From: Bartonella quintana
Lineage (GTDB): Bacteria; Pseudomonadota; Alphaproteobacteria; Rhizobiales; Rhizobiaceae
Direction: 5' to 3'
Assembly (NCBI RefSeq): GCF_009936175.1
Contig: NZ_AP019773.1
Span: 992,001 to 1,056,000, forward strand
DNA length: 64,000 bases
Shown here in pieces: positions 10,175-20,126 of the stretch. A model generated the notes under the pieces. That model had not been told where the DNA came from, searched no databases, and saw only the letters and a program-made list of their open reading frames with translations. Made by a program: the position numbers and the translations under genes. Numbering within the stretch: position 1 is the stretch's first letter; every line of letters begins with the position of its first letter.

Positions 10175-11000
10175 TAAGCCAAAGACAACGATTCAAGCAG
10201 AGATCAGCAATCCCATAAAAGATAAAGCTTTTTATCTCATTACGAATGAAATACGTCTGAAATATTTAAATTATTGAAAAAGTCTTCTATAAGGTGGCGT
10301 TCTTTGTAAAAATGTTCACCATCGTTATGTGCTATTTTTCTGTGTTAGATAAGAAAGAAGAAAAGGGATGCAAATTCTGCTTCCGCACCCGTTCTCTTTG
10401 TGCTTTGAATATAACCATTCTCAGCAATAACTTGTGTATTTTCCTCTTCTTCAACAAGCCCAGCTGTTTGGATAAGTGCATACCAACTCCCTGTCGTTAA
10501 GAAGAAAACGTAAAGCTTTGCTCAAAGCATCCATCACAACATGACTCTGCAGTCAAATCCTGGCTTGCTTTTTGCCAACACTTCGCTCTCACGCTGACCT
10601 GCTTGCTCTATAACCTACTGCACAACCTATAGCTTCCAGCATAGGAATAAAACCGAACAAATATCGATCCTCACAGCTTCACCATCATAGCCCATATCCT
10701 TGGAAAACGCCTCCAAAACCAGATGCCTGCTGTGTGCCGCCTTTCTTGCATCAGGATTCACAACATTCATCAATGAAATGCTCTACCACTTGCCTGAAAG
10801 AAAGAGGAAGCTCTCACTATATTACCTCCCATTTAAAAAATAACATGAACGTTTTCAATAAAAAAACGTATAAGATTTCCAGTCTTCACGCAAATGTCAG
10901 AAACTTATTTTCAATAAACCGCAGATCTTTTGCCAATCTTTTGGCACTTGATGCCAGACTTCTCCGCGGTAACATTCCTGTTCTTTACAAATAGAACGTT
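10175..11000 (-). pseudogene. decayed IS5-family transposase (copy 1)
   Basis: On the minus strand, broken frames translate to recognisable pieces of an IS5/IS1031-type DDE transposase in the right order: LEAFSKDMGYDGEAVRID (about 10660-10710), DALSKALRFLLTTG (about 10490-10535), VIAENGY (10411-10431), FYKERHLIEDFFNNLN (about 10270-10315) and a hydrophobic tail resembling SFLGxLxxxSIVVWL (about 10175-10235). In active relatives the second block reads VIADKGY, so the catalytic Asp is replaced here. Several stops and frameshifts separate the pieces. No inverted terminal repeats or target duplication could be identified. A related copy lies inverted at 39195-39960. Confidence 0.72.
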
Positions 11001-11132
11001 ACCACCCCCAGCCTTTCCTCTCAAATCTTAATACAGATACGCAGAATCTAGATCCGAGAAAAATGCACACGAAGAGGTAATCCGTTGATATTAACCTTCC
11101 AATAAAAAACACTTTCTGACAGAACTTTCTCC

Positions 11133-11960
11133 TTAACCTGACTTTTTTTTGAGCTTATAAATTTCTGCTTCAGATGGAAAAGCACGTGATTTAACATCAT
11201 CCGCATAGCTCTTGATCGCCTTCTCCATCTCCTGTTCGAGAGCACCATAACGACGTACAAATTTAGGAACCCAAGTACCATAACCTAACATATCTTCCAT
11301 CACCAATATCTGCCCATCACACTGACTAGATGCACCAATGCCAATGGTAGGAATAGAAAGCATCTCTGTAAGTCTTACTGCTAATGGTTCTACAACCCCT
11401 TCCACAACAACAGCAAAGGCACCTGCCTCTTCAATTGCTGCTGCATCAGCTTCGATCTGTTGCCAATTACTTTCATTGCGCCCTTGCGTCTTAAAACCAC
11501 CAAAACGATTTACTGCCTGTGGTGTAAGGCCAATATGCCCCATAACTGGGATACCGCGCTTACACAAAAAATCAATCGTTTCCGCTATATAAACACCACC
11601 TTCCAATTTCACTGCACCACACCCTGTTTCCGCAAGAATACGGGACGCATTGGAAAAAGCCTGTTCTGGACTTTCTTCATAAGAACCAAAAGGCATATCA
11701 ATAATAACCAATGCCTTCTTAGCCCCACGCATAACCGCCTGCCCATGCAAAATCATCATATCCAAACTCACTGGAAGCGTTGTCTCAAAGCCATGCACAA
11801 CCATACCAACGCTATCACCAACCAAAAGAAAATCGCAATAAGGATCAGCAATCCGCGCACTGTAAGCCTGATAAGCCGTTAGAGAAACAATCGGTTCTTG
11901 CCCTTTTCTTGATCGTATTTCAGCAGCAGTAATACGCTTTATGGTTTGATGGATACTCAT
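11133..11960 (-). CDS. panB: 3-methyl-2-oxobutanoate hydroxymethyltransferase
   Basis: PanB adds a hydroxymethyl group from methylene-tetrahydrofolate to ketoisovalerate, giving ketopantoate, the first dedicated step of pantothenate synthesis. The 275-residue length matches the family. Conserved metal and substrate motifs are visible: [11 protein letters not shown] (about 46-56), [26 protein letters not shown] and [14 protein letters not shown]. It lies 3 bases downstream of panC on the minus strand, so both are one operon. A panE/ketopantoate reductase gene is not in the window. Confidence 0.96.
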   Translation of the reverse strand: MSIHQTIKRITAAEIRSRKGQEPIVSLTAYQAYSARIADPYCDFLLVGDSVGMVVHGFETTLPVSLDMMILHGQAVMRGAKKALVIIDMPFGSYEESPEQAFSNASRILAETGCGAVKLEGGVYIAETIDFLCKRGIPVMGHIGLTPQAVNRFGGFKTQGRNESNWQQIEADAAAIEEAGAFAVVVEGVVEPLAVRLTEMLSIPTIGIGASSQCDGQILVMEDMLGYGTWVPKFVRRYGALEQEMEKAIKSYADDVKSRAFPSEAEIYKLKKKSG

Positions 11961-11963
11961 TTT

Positions 11964-12824
11964 TCAATCCTTCTCTTGCAATATATATTGATCAATAAGC
12001 ATAACTTTCCCAAAGCGGACAGTGAGTAATAAAACTGCAGGTTTATTCAATTTTCCCTTAACAACAGATAAAGTTTCCATATCCCGTAAATCTATTTTTT
12101 CAATAATTGCGCGCGATTCTTGTTGTAAAATATTGCGAACGATTTTGCATAATTTATCAACTGACCGTTCCCCTTGGCGATAAAGCTTTTCAGCAGCTTT
12201 ACCACTTTCAGGAATAATTTTTGCCGCTTTGCGCTCTTCTAGTGTTAAAAACTGATTACGTGAAGAACTCGCTACACCATCTGCTTCACGTAAAATAGGC
12301 ACTCCCACAATTTCAATAGGAAAAGCTAAATCTTCAACCATACGACGAACAATCAAAATCTGTTGAAAATCCTTTTCCCCAAAAAAAGCTTTATCCGGCT
12401 GAACAATATTAAAAAGCTTAGCAACAACACTAGTCACACCACAAAAATGCCCTGGACGTAATTTTCCTATCAAAATACGTGATAATTTTTCCACCTTCAC
12501 AATTGTCTCATTTCCCGGTGGCCACATTTCTTCTACAGAAGGTGCAAAAACATATTCAACACCTGCTTTTTCCAACAAAGCACAATCGGCCATCAAATCT
12601 CTTGGATATTTATCAAAATCCTCATGAGGACCAAATTGCTTTGGATTAACAAAAATAGAAACCAATATTCGATCACATATTGCTCTTGCTCGCCATACTA
12701 ATGCAAGATGACCCTCATGCAATGCTCCCATGGTTGGGACAAAACCAATCGAAAATCCTAAGCGTCGCTCTTCCGCAATATACCGCCGGACTTCAGCAAT
12801 TGTTTTTAAGACTTTTATCTTCAT
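11964..12824 (-). CDS. panC: pantothenate synthetase (pantoate-beta-alanine ligase)
   Basis: PanC joins pantoate to beta-alanine using ATP. The 286-residue protein has the nucleotide-binding signature VPTMGALHEGHLALV (about residues 29-43), the FVNPKQFGPHEDFDKYPR segment, FFGEKDFQQ and a KMSKS-like turn in GVASSSRN. Its downstream partner panB follows 3 bases later. The start codon sits 36 bases from the end of recO, so panC-panB may be transcribed with the recO-era-rnc-lepB block, all on the minus strand. Confidence 0.96.
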   Translation of the reverse strand: MKIKVLKTIAEVRRYIAEERRLGFSIGFVPTMGALHEGHLALVWRARAICDRILVSIFVNPKQFGPHEDFDKYPRDLMADCALLEKAGVEYVFAPSVEEMWPPGNETIVKVEKLSRILIGKLRPGHFCGVTSVVAKLFNIVQPDKAFFGEKDFQQILIVRRMVEDLAFPIEIVGVPILREADGVASSSRNQFLTLEERKAAKIIPESGKAAEKLYRQGERSVDKLCKIVRNILQQESRAIIEKIDLRDMETLSVVKGKLNKPAVLLLTVRFGKVMLIDQYILQEKD

Positions 12825-12860
12825 TTTCTATTCATTTTTTTTAAATCAACAAACTAATGC

Positions 12861-13592
12861 TTACATCCGAAATCGCCGTTCAAATAATTGTATCAAGTTC
12901 ACACGCACCGATGGCTGCTTTATATCTCGTGGCTCCCAAACATGCCGCATTAAAAAAAAACCTGTTAAAATAAAACCATTTATTATATCATTAAAATTAA
13001 CAGGACGAATAGCTCTTCGCACAAGAAACTGTGGTAAAGTTAAAAGCTTTTCTTTCCAAGGACGCCCTGCTTCCTCGCATACAGCACGCCCTGATTTTGG
13101 TGACACGTAAAAAAGTCTTTCCTGGCGGCCTGTTGCAGCGCAACGAGACAAATCAAGGCCAAAACCAAGTTCTTCAAGAAGCCGCATTTCAAAACGTACA
13201 AGCAATTCAGCGTTTACAAATGACTCGTCAAAATTCTGCATAAAAAGATGTAAAATATCATATAAACTGGGATACGGATCACGCTCCGGAAGAAGACGCA
13301 AATGGAAAACTATCAATTGCAAAGCATAAAGTGCCTCGGGTAAAAGAATTAATCGTGCAGCATATAAATCAAGGGCTTCAAGCCGAAAAAGTCCCAAATG
13401 TTCGTCTAAACGTGCCCACCATTCAGCCTCTACAAAATTCCCAGGTTGAAGAAGACCTGCCATACGCCGTGAATGTCCTCCTTTTACTATTCCCATATAA
13501 CGGCCATGCTGACGCGTCATAACTTCAAGAATAATACTGGTTTCACCATATTGGCGTGTACCAAGAATAACGGCTTGTTCTTTCCATTTCAT
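12861..13592 (-). CDS. recO: DNA repair protein RecO
   Basis: RecO helps RecR load RecA onto single-stranded DNA coated by SSB. The N-terminal OB-fold is recognisable by the alphaproteobacterial opening MKWKEQAVILGTRQYGETSIILEVMT and the following H-G-R-Y-x-G-I-V-K-G-G. The C-terminal half contains LEELGFGLDLSRCAATG, typical of RecO proteins of this class; only one of the usual zinc cysteines is obvious, which is common in alphaproteobacteria. The start lies one base after the era stop, and the gene order rnc-era-recO is the conserved bacterial arrangement. Confidence 0.9.
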   Translation of the reverse strand: MKWKEQAVILGTRQYGETSIILEVMTRQHGRYMGIVKGGHSRRMAGLLQPGNFVEAEWWARLDEHLGLFRLEALDLYAARLILLPEALYALQLIVFHLRLLPERDPYPSLYDILHLFMQNFDESFVNAELLVRFEMRLLEELGFGLDLSRCAATGRQERLFYVSPKSGRAVCEEAGRPWKEKLLTLPQFLVRRAIRPVNFNDIINGFILTGFFLMRHVWEPRDIKQPSVRVNLIQLFERRFRM

Positions 13593-13593
13593 T

Positions 13594-14505
13594 TTATTTT
13601 AAAAAATCCAGTCCCATTTCGAGGTAACGTTCCGGATCGTTATCCCAATTATCACGTATTTTCACAAAGAGAAAAAGATGAACTTTCTGATCCATGATTT
13701 CCATTAATTCTTTACGTGCTGCCTGACCAATTGCTTTAATTGTCTCACCTTTTGCTCCTAAAACAATTTTTTTCTGACTCTCACGTTCTACATAAATAAC
13801 TTGGTTAATTCTAACTGAACCATCTGAACGCTCTTCCCAGCTTTCTGTTTCAACTGTTGAAGAATAGGGAAGTTCGTCGTGGAGACGAAGAAAAAGCTTT
13901 TCGCGAGTAATTTCAGCAGCAAGCTGACGCATAGGCATATCTGAAATTTGATCTTCTGGATAATACCATGGTCCCCTCTGCATCATTGTACTCAACGCAT
14001 GAAGCAAATCCTTGCACCCAGAACCATTTAGAGCCGAAATCATAAATGTCTGCAAAAACTTTACTCGTTCATTAATTTGAGAAGTTAATGCTAAAAGAGA
14101 TAATTTAGCAACTGTATCAATCTTATTAAGAACGAGAATTTTATCCTGTTTAATATTTTCTACAATATCTAACATTGTACAAACTTCATCCGAAAGACCA
14201 CTGTGTGCATCAATCAAAACTAACAGGACATCAGCACTCTTAGCGCCACCCCAAGCAGCAGATACCATAGCACGTTCCAATCGCTTGTGAGGACGAAAAA
14301 CGCCTGGTGTGTCAATCAACACAATTTGCGTATTATCATGAATAACAATACCGCGAACTAAAGTTCTTGTTGTTTGTACTTTATGCGTTACAATTGAAAC
14401 CTTCGTTCCAACTAACTGATTAACCAATGTCGACTTACCTGCATTAGGCATCCCAATGAGCACAACAAAACCAGAACGCGTTTTGATAACATCATTCATG
14501 ATCAT
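13594..14505 (-). CDS. era: GTPase Era
   Basis: Era binds 16S rRNA and assists 30S subunit maturation. The 303-residue protein has the GTPase motifs G1 GMPNAGKS (about 18-25), G3 DTPGV (about 63-67) and G4 NKID (about 127-130), followed by a C-terminal KH RNA-binding domain with VLGAKGETIKAIG. It overlaps the end of rnc by 14 bases, so translation is coupled, and it precedes recO directly. An ATG two codons inside (14499) is an alternative start. Confidence 0.96.
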   Translation of the reverse strand: MIMNDVIKTRSGFVVLIGMPNAGKSTLVNQLVGTKVSIVTHKVQTTRTLVRGIVIHDNTQIVLIDTPGVFRPHKRLERAMVSAAWGGAKSADVLLVLIDAHSGLSDEVCTMLDIVENIKQDKILVLNKIDTVAKLSLLALTSQINERVKFLQTFMISALNGSGCKDLLHALSTMMQRGPWYYPEDQISDMPMRQLAAEITREKLFLRLHDELPYSSTVETESWEERSDGSVRINQVIYVERESQKKIVLGAKGETIKAIGQAARKELMEIMDQKVHLFLFVKIRDNWDNDPERYLEMGLDFLK

Positions 14506-15199
14506 TTTTTCCCATTGTTTTCCATATTCCCTCTCGTCTTAAAACTTTTTCAGCTGCCATTCTTTCAGCGCATCGTTTAGAATTTCCTTGCCCAATCTCC
14601 GGTGCAAAACCCAAAATGCTTACCTCGACCATAAAAACAGGATCATGATCTGGACCAGAACGCTTTACAACCCGATAATGCGGCTGTACACCACCTTGCA
14701 CATGCGCCCATTCCTGCAACTCTGTTTTGGCATCACGCCGACCAGCATCCATCTGCTTTGCCCGACTTTGCCAATACCTTCGAATAAAGGGACGAACACT
14801 CTTCAATCCTCCATCAAGATACATTACAGCAATCAAAGCTTCAATCACATCAGCATGCATATTCGTGAGCCGACGACCCTTTAAGTTTCTCATCTCAAAA
14901 CCAACATGGATCATATCAGGCAAACCCATTTCTAGCGCAATATCGGCACATGTCTGCGCATTCACTAAACCGTTTAAACGTACCGATAATTCACCTTCAC
15001 TTGCCTGGGGAAACAATTTATACAGCATTTCCGCAATTAGAAGCCCAAGAACCCGATCACCCAAAAATTCCAGCCGTTCATAATTCCCCTGTTCTGAATC
15101 TTGCACACTAGAATGTGTTAATGCTTTTCTTAATCTCTCTTCATCTTTAAAGTGATGCTCCGTCAATCTTTCAAGCTGATCAATTATTGGACAATTCAT
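14492..15199 (-). CDS. rnc: ribonuclease III
   Basis: RNase III cuts double-stranded RNA and processes rRNA precursors. The catalytic signature ERLEFLGDRVLGLLIAE is present, with the acidic residues of the active site, and the C-terminal double-stranded-RNA-binding domain runs from about residue 160 (TELQEWAHVQG) to the end. The frame is open further upstream inside lepB, but I choose the second of two adjacent ATG codons (15199) because AGGAG lies 7 bases before it; this gives 235 residues. The start lies inside the last 20 bases of lepB and the end overlaps era, so translation is probably coupled. Confidence 0.95.
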   Translation of the reverse strand: MNCPIIDQLERLTEHHFKDEERLRKALTHSSVQDSEQGNYERLEFLGDRVLGLLIAEMLYKLFPQASEGELSVRLNGLVNAQTCADIALEMGLPDMIHVGFEMRNLKGRRLTNMHADVIEALIAVMYLDGGLKSVRPFIRRYWQSRAKQMDAGRRDAKTELQEWAHVQGGVQPHYRVVKRSGPDHDPVFMVEVSILGFAPEIGQGNSKRCAERMAAEKVLRREGIWKTMGKNDHE

Positions 15200-15995
15200 C
15201 ATTGATCTCCTGCTTATTAAGCGGCAAATCATAAACGGTATTAATAAAAGAAAACAAACGATTCCAACGCACATCAAACGGCCAACGCCAAATCTGCCAA
15301 GCACTTGAACCATTACTGATAGAGAAAAAAATCAAACTTGCTCGACCAATAAGATTTTCCTCTGGAACATACCCCACATCCAAACGACTATCATCTGAAT
15401 TGTCACGGTTATCACCCATCATAAAATAATGCCCCGATGGAACTTCAAAGACCTTTGTGTCATCAACTTGCGGGATAAAAGCTAACTCAAGCGTATCGTA
15501 ACTAACACCATTAGGCATTGTCTCGCGATAAACATCAACAGGGTAATTGACCTCCGTTATATCAGAATCATCAATCTTCCCCATAAAATGACGTGAAACA
15601 GCCTCATCATTAATATAAAGAACGCTTTGACGAATTTGTATACGATCACCCGGTAACCCAACAACACGTTTTATATAATCAATATCCGGATTACTCGGTA
15701 AACGAAAAACCACAACATCTCCACGCTTAGGCTGAGCCGCCCAAATACGTCCTGAAAAAAGAGGAGGAGAAAAGGGGATGGAAAAACGAGAATACCCATA
15801 TGCATATTTAGAAACAAATATATAATCCCCCACAAGCAAAGTGGGACGCATTGAACCGGAAGGAATACTGAAAGGCTGAAAAAAAAGTGTACGAATAAGC
15901 GCTGCTAAAAACAGAGCCTGCATTAAAATGAAAATAAATTCAAGGATTTCGCTTTTTTCTTTTTTTTTATGCATTTTCTCTTTCTGGATCATCAC
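15180..15995 (-). CDS. lepB: signal peptidase I
   Basis: LepB removes signal peptides from exported proteins at the outer face of the inner membrane. The 271-residue protein has one membrane helix (about residues 18-40), the catalytic serine S48 in PSGSMRPT, the catalytic lysine K109 in DYIKRVVGLPGD, and the C-terminal box GDNRDNSDDSR. All active-site elements are intact. The N-terminus is strongly basic, fitting a cytoplasmic start. It overlaps rnc downstream, giving the common alphaproteobacterial order acpS-lepB-rnc-era. Confidence 0.95.
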   Translation of the reverse strand: MMIQKEKMHKKKEKSEILEFIFILMQALFLAALIRTLFFQPFSIPSGSMRPTLLVGDYIFVSKYAYGYSRFSIPFSPPLFSGRIWAAQPKRGDVVVFRLPSNPDIDYIKRVVGLPGDRIQIRQSVLYINDEAVSRHFMGKIDDSDITEVNYPVDVYRETMPNGVSYDTLELAFIPQVDDTKVFEVPSGHYFMMGDNRDNSDDSRLDVGYVPEENLIGRASLIFFSISNGSSAWQIWRWPFDVRWNRLFSFINTVYDLPLNKQEINDELSNN

Positions 15996-16072
15996 CGACT
16001 ACCTTCCCATCACAGATTTAACTTTTTTTCATCATAATGTTCAAATAGCAAAAGCACAATCTCTCACGAAAG

Positions 16073-16474
16073 CTATCCACGTGGAAGTGCTTCGATAATA
16101 ATAAATGCCTGTGCCCAAGGAAAATCATCCGTCATACTAAGATGAATGATAGCATCATGATGAAGAGGCAAGAGCTTTTGAAGTTGTATTTGTGCACGAT
16201 TTGTTAATTTCATAATTGGTTTGCCAGATGGTAAATTGATCACTCCCATATCTTTCCAATTTACACCGCAAGCAATTCCTGTACCCAAAGCTTTAGCACA
16301 TGCTTCTTTAGCAGCAAATCTTTTAGCATAAGAAGAAGATTTTTTTTGGAGACTTTCAGATTTGTTCTGTTCAATATCCGTAAAAATACGTTGGACAAAA
16401 CGGTCACCGTAACGAACCAGCATTCTTTCAATACGTCTTATATCAATCAGATCATTTCCGAGACCAACAATCAT
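16073..16474 (-). CDS. acpS: holo-[acyl-carrier-protein] synthase
   Basis: AcpS transfers phosphopantetheine from CoA to apo acyl carrier protein. The 133-residue length is normal. The two family signatures are visible: GLGNDLIDIRRIERM at the N-terminus, with the magnesium-binding aspartate, and KRFAAKEACAKALG at about residues 52-65, with the catalytic glutamate. It lies upstream of lepB with a gap of about 77 bases. The product depends on CoA, linking it loosely to panB-panC nearby. Confidence 0.95.
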   Translation of the reverse strand: MIVGLGNDLIDIRRIERMLVRYGDRFVQRIFTDIEQNKSESLQKKSSSYAKRFAAKEACAKALGTGIACGVNWKDMGVINLPSGKPIMKLTNRAQIQLQKLLPLHHDAIIHLSMTDDFPWAQAFIIIEALPRG

Positions 16475-16494
16475 AAGATATCACCTGAATTTTC

Positions 16495-17091
16495 TTATAA
16501 AAAACGCTTTTTTTTTATAATCTTTTGATATCGTTTTTGTTGAAAACGGGTGATTGCTCTGTAAACACCTATATAAGAGAAACCACCAAAAATAAAACCT
16601 AAAAGGGTACCTCCTAAGAACATCGGTCTCATGATTGATTCCCATGCGCCCTTAAAAAGACGAGATGCATTTGAAAGTGTCAAACCATCAAACAGAGTGT
16701 GAATTTGAGAAAGAGAAATCTCATCTACATTGCTAAAAAGCGATAAACAGAGGTATCCGACCTTATAATCAGCCATAACAATCAAAAAAAATGTGAGTGG
16801 ATTAGAAAAAATCGTTCCGATAATTGCTGCTGCAAAATTTCCCCGTAAGATCCAAGAAAAAAATACTGCCAAAATAATATGCATTCCGAAGAGAGGCGAA
16901 CAAGCTAAGAAAATACCAATAGCAAACCCCAATGCCACTTTATGGGGCGTTGCTGATATACGCAAAATACGTTTACGTATGTAGCAAAATGAGCGAGAAA
17001 ATGAACGACGTGGCCATAACCAAAGTCGAATACGCTTTACAAAATCTATTGGTTCTCGATGACGAAAAAGCATATGATTCTCAATATACAT
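16495..17091 (-). CDS. DUF2062 membrane protein
   Basis: This 198-residue protein has about three hydrophobic segments (about 58-90, 92-110 and 150-180) and the DUF2062 pattern SATPHKVALGFAIGIFLACSPLFGMH followed by RGNFAAAIIGTIFSNPLTF. The domain is common in alphaproteobacteria next to acpS or lepB, and its function is unknown. The N-terminus is rich in arginine, suggesting it faces the cytoplasm. It precedes acpS by 20 bases and is probably co-transcribed with it. Confidence 0.8.
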   Translation of the reverse strand: MYIENHMLFRHREPIDFVKRIRLWLWPRRSFSRSFCYIRKRILRISATPHKVALGFAIGIFLACSPLFGMHIILAVFFSWILRGNFAAAIIGTIFSNPLTFFLIVMADYKVGYLCLSLFSNVDEISLSQIHTLFDGLTLSNASRLFKGAWESIMRPMFLGGTLLGFIFGGFSYIGVYRAITRFQQKRYQKIIKKKRFL

Positions 17092-17171
17092 CTTGTGATA
17101 ATGAAATAATCCGTATAATTTAGGTTAATTATGCCAGTTTTTTGCACAAAAACCAAAAAAGATAAAGACAA

Positions 17172-17750
17172 TTAAATATTTCGACTTCCTGGCTTGACCG
17201 CCGGAAGCAGCGCGAGTTCAGTAGGAAGTGCATCACTAGCATAAGATGCGATCTCATATTCGGCAAGTGCAATCAATGGAACTCCGACATCAACCTTACC
17301 GCCAGAACGATCAAGAATACACGCACTCGCTACCACATCTGCTCCTGCTGCAACCAAAGCCTCAACTGTCTCACGAATGGAAAGACCTGTTGTTACAATA
17401 TCTTCAACAATCACAACCCGTGCACCATTCTTGATTTTAAAACGACGCAATTCAAATACACCATTTACACGCTCTACCCAAAGAGAAGGAATACCAAGGT
17501 GACGTGAAGTTTCGTACGAAGGAATCAGACCACCAATCGCAGGACCAACCACATAATCAATTTTTTCCTTGATAGATTTTTTGATTTTTGCAGCCAACCC
17601 ACGACATAACTTTTCCGTCAAGTCTGCATGCATGAATACTTGCGCTTTCTGCATATAAATAGCACTATGGCGACCCGATGTTAAAATAAAATGTCCTTCC
17701 AGAATAGCATCTGCTTGTTTAAAAATATCAATTACATCTTGTGTATTCAT
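17172..17750 (-). CDS. pyrE: orotate phosphoribosyltransferase
   Basis: PyrE converts orotate and PRPP to orotidine monophosphate. The PRPP-binding motif VVIVEDIVTTGLS is present near residue 115, and FILTSGRHSAIYMQKAQVF near the N-terminus is typical of the bacterial type. I use the ATG at 17750, giving 192 residues; an upstream ATG at 17771 overlaps the rsh stop as ATGA and would add 7 residues (MKKRDFA), so coupling to rsh is possible with either start. The neighbouring rsh connects nucleotide supply with stringent control only by position. Confidence 0.92.
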   Translation of the reverse strand: MNTQDVIDIFKQADAILEGHFILTSGRHSAIYMQKAQVFMHADLTEKLCRGLAAKIKKSIKEKIDYVVGPAIGGLIPSYETSRHLGIPSLWVERVNGVFELRRFKIKNGARVVIVEDIVTTGLSIRETVEALVAAGADVVASACILDRSGGKVDVGVPLIALAEYEIASYASDALPTELALLPAVKPGSRNI

Positions 17751-17767
17751 CGCAAAATCTCTTTTTT

Positions 17768-19996
17768 TCATCCATGAACCCGTCGTACTGCGCTAACTGA
17801 ACCTGCTTCTTTTAACTGAGAAAAAATACGATTCAAATGTTTTAAATCCCAAACTTCTAAATCAATCATAATTTCTGTGAAATCTGGTGCAGTACGAATA
17901 AAAGATAAATTTTGGATATTGGCATCGTTAGCAGAAATCACTTGCGTAATTTCGGCCAAAGAGCCAGGACTATTAACAACAAAAATATTAATCCGAGTGG
18001 GAAAACGTTCACTCATTTGGGCATCAATATCCCATCGGACATCAATCCATCGTTCTGGCTGATCATCGTACGCCATCAAAGCCGAAGACTGTATCGGATA
18101 AATAACAATCCCCGCACCTGGTTGCATAATGCCAACAATCCGGTCTCCCGGTACAGCCCCTTCAGGAGAAAATCGTACGGGAATATCTCCACGGGTTCCT
18201 CGAATAGGTAATGCTTTGGATTGATGCTTCTCCTCTGAAGCTGCACCCCTTTCATTTTCTGGAACTTTAAAAATCATCCCTTGAGCATTTTCAATGTTGA
18301 ACCAACCTTCTTCCCCAGGCTTAAAAGATGGCTTCTGTACCACACGGTGATCTTGATAATCAGGATAAACTGCCTTAATCACATCAGAAGAAGGCAATTC
18401 ACCACGCCCAACAGCAGCTAACACATCTTCCACATCTTTGCGTGCCAAACGTGGCAAAACTTGCTTAAGAACGTCTTTTGAAAATTGTTTTCCCATATAT
18501 TCAAACGAACGCTCGAGAATACGATATCCCAGACCTGAATATTGCTTATGTACCGCTGCACGGGTTGCTCGACGAATAGCTGAACGCGCTTTGCCTGTTA
18601 CAACAAGAAATTCCCACGCTGCTGGCGGAATTTGAGCTTGTGAACGTATAATATCAACTTCATCACCATTTTTTAATTTGGTCATTAAAGGCATAATACG
18701 ACCATTGATTTTCACCCCCACACAAGAATCACCAATGTCGGTATGGACTGCATAAGCAAAATCGATAGGGGTAGCGCCTTTGGGAAATGCAATCAATCGG
18801 CCTTTCGGAGTAAAACAGAAAACTTGATCTTGAAAAAGCTCAAGCTTTGTGTGTTCTAAAAACTCTTCCGGGTTATCTCCATCTGACAAAGATTGAATTG
18901 TTTGACGCAACCATGCATAGGCGTTCGTTTCGTTTGACAACTTCGATGTCGAATAATCGGAACCATGATCTTTATAAATGGAATGTGCCGCAACGCCATA
19001 TTCAGCAATTTCATCCATAGCAGCAGTTCTAATCTGCAGTTCAACACGTTGTCTCGAAGGCCCTACAATTGTTGTATGAATAGAACGATAATCATTCTGC
19101 TTTGGTATAGAAATATAATCTTTAAAACGACCAGGGACCATTGGCCACGTAGTATGAATAACACCAAGAGCACGATAACAATCATTCATTGTTTCAACAA
19201 TCACGCGAAAGCCAAAAATATCGGATAATTGTTCAAAAGATAATGCCTTACTTTCCATTTTGCGAAAGACTGAATAAGATTTCTTTTGACGGCTTTTAAC
19301 ATCTGCTTTAATGCCATGCTCGAAAAAAAGTTTTGTCAATTCATTTTCAATCCTAGAAAGCAAATCACGGTTGCGTTTCAATAATTCAGAAAGCCGATTG
19401 GTAATCGTACGATAACCTTCTGGATTTAAATAAAAGAAAGAGAGATCTTCTAATTCCTCGCGCATATCCTGCATACCCATACGGCCAGCAAGTGGCGCGT
19501 AAATATCCATTGTCTCCTCAGCAATGCGTCGGCGCTTATCATCACGCATAACACCAAGGGTGCGCATATTATGAAGACGATCGGCAAGTTTGACTAAAAG
19601 AACACGGACATCATCAGAAATCGCGATAAGAAGCTTACGAAGATTTTCTGCCTGTACTGCCTTCTTCGATACAAGATCAAGTTTATTAAGCTTTGTAAGT
19701 CCTTCAACCAACTTACCAATTTCAGATCCAAAAAGCTGATCAATTTCTGCTCGTGTAGCACTCGTATCTTCAATTGTATCATGCAAAAGAGCAACCGCAA
19801 TTGTTGCTTCATCCAACCGCATATCTGTCAAAATAGCAGCGACTTCTAAAGGATGAGAAAAATAAAGATCACCCGAAGCACGCTTCTGATGACCATGCTT
19901 GCGCATTGCATAATCGTAGGCTTTATTTAACAGAGCCTCATCCACGTCAGACTTGTAACGCTGAACACGCCCAACAAGCTCACACTGACGCATCAT
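17768..19996 (-). CDS. rsh: bifunctional (p)ppGpp synthetase/hydrolase, Rsh (RelA/SpoT)
   Basis: This is the single long RelA/SpoT homologue expected in alphaproteobacteria; it makes and degrades the alarmone (p)ppGpp. The 742 residues contain an HD hydrolase domain (HPLEVAAIL, LLHDTIEDT, about residues 47-80), a synthetase domain (DIFGFRVIVE, RFKDYISIPKQNDYRSIHT, about 260-310), a TGS domain (FTPKGRLIAFPKGATPIDFAYAVHTDIG, about 400) and a C-terminal ACT domain. Both catalytic halves look intact, so it should be bifunctional. A stringent regulator of this type is used by alphaproteobacterial pathogens during host entry. Confidence 0.95.
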   Translation of the reverse strand: MMRQCELVGRVQRYKSDVDEALLNKAYDYAMRKHGHQKRASGDLYFSHPLEVAAILTDMRLDEATIAVALLHDTIEDTSATRAEIDQLFGSEIGKLVEGLTKLNKLDLVSKKAVQAENLRKLLIAISDDVRVLLVKLADRLHNMRTLGVMRDDKRRRIAEETMDIYAPLAGRMGMQDMREELEDLSFFYLNPEGYRTITNRLSELLKRNRDLLSRIENELTKLFFEHGIKADVKSRQKKSYSVFRKMESKALSFEQLSDIFGFRVIVETMNDCYRALGVIHTTWPMVPGRFKDYISIPKQNDYRSIHTTIVGPSRQRVELQIRTAAMDEIAEYGVAAHSIYKDHGSDYSTSKLSNETNAYAWLRQTIQSLSDGDNPEEFLEHTKLELFQDQVFCFTPKGRLIAFPKGATPIDFAYAVHTDIGDSCVGVKINGRIMPLMTKLKNGDEVDIIRSQAQIPPAAWEFLVVTGKARSAIRRATRAAVHKQYSGLGYRILERSFEYMGKQFSKDVLKQVLPRLARKDVEDVLAAVGRGELPSSDVIKAVYPDYQDHRVVQKPSFKPGEEGWFNIENAQGMIFKVPENERGAASEEKHQSKALPIRGTRGDIPVRFSPEGAVPGDRIVGIMQPGAGIVIYPIQSSALMAYDDQPERWIDVRWDIDAQMSERFPTRINIFVVNSPGSLAEITQVISANDANIQNLSFIRTAPDFTEIMIDLEVWDLKHLNRIFSQLKEAGSVSAVRRVHG

Positions 19997-20126
19997 ACGA
20001 GCACCTTTATATTCTTTTCACAATCTAACCCTTAATTAAACATGAATATTTCATCCACAAAAGACAAAAAAACGATCACCCTCGCATAACAACGTATATC
20101 CGTTCCCATAATATAAATCGCCACAA

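Noticed and set aside
10294..10994. Two plus-strand open frames (10294-10500 and 10734-10994)
   Set aside because: They are opposite to the transposase relic and show no protein family features.
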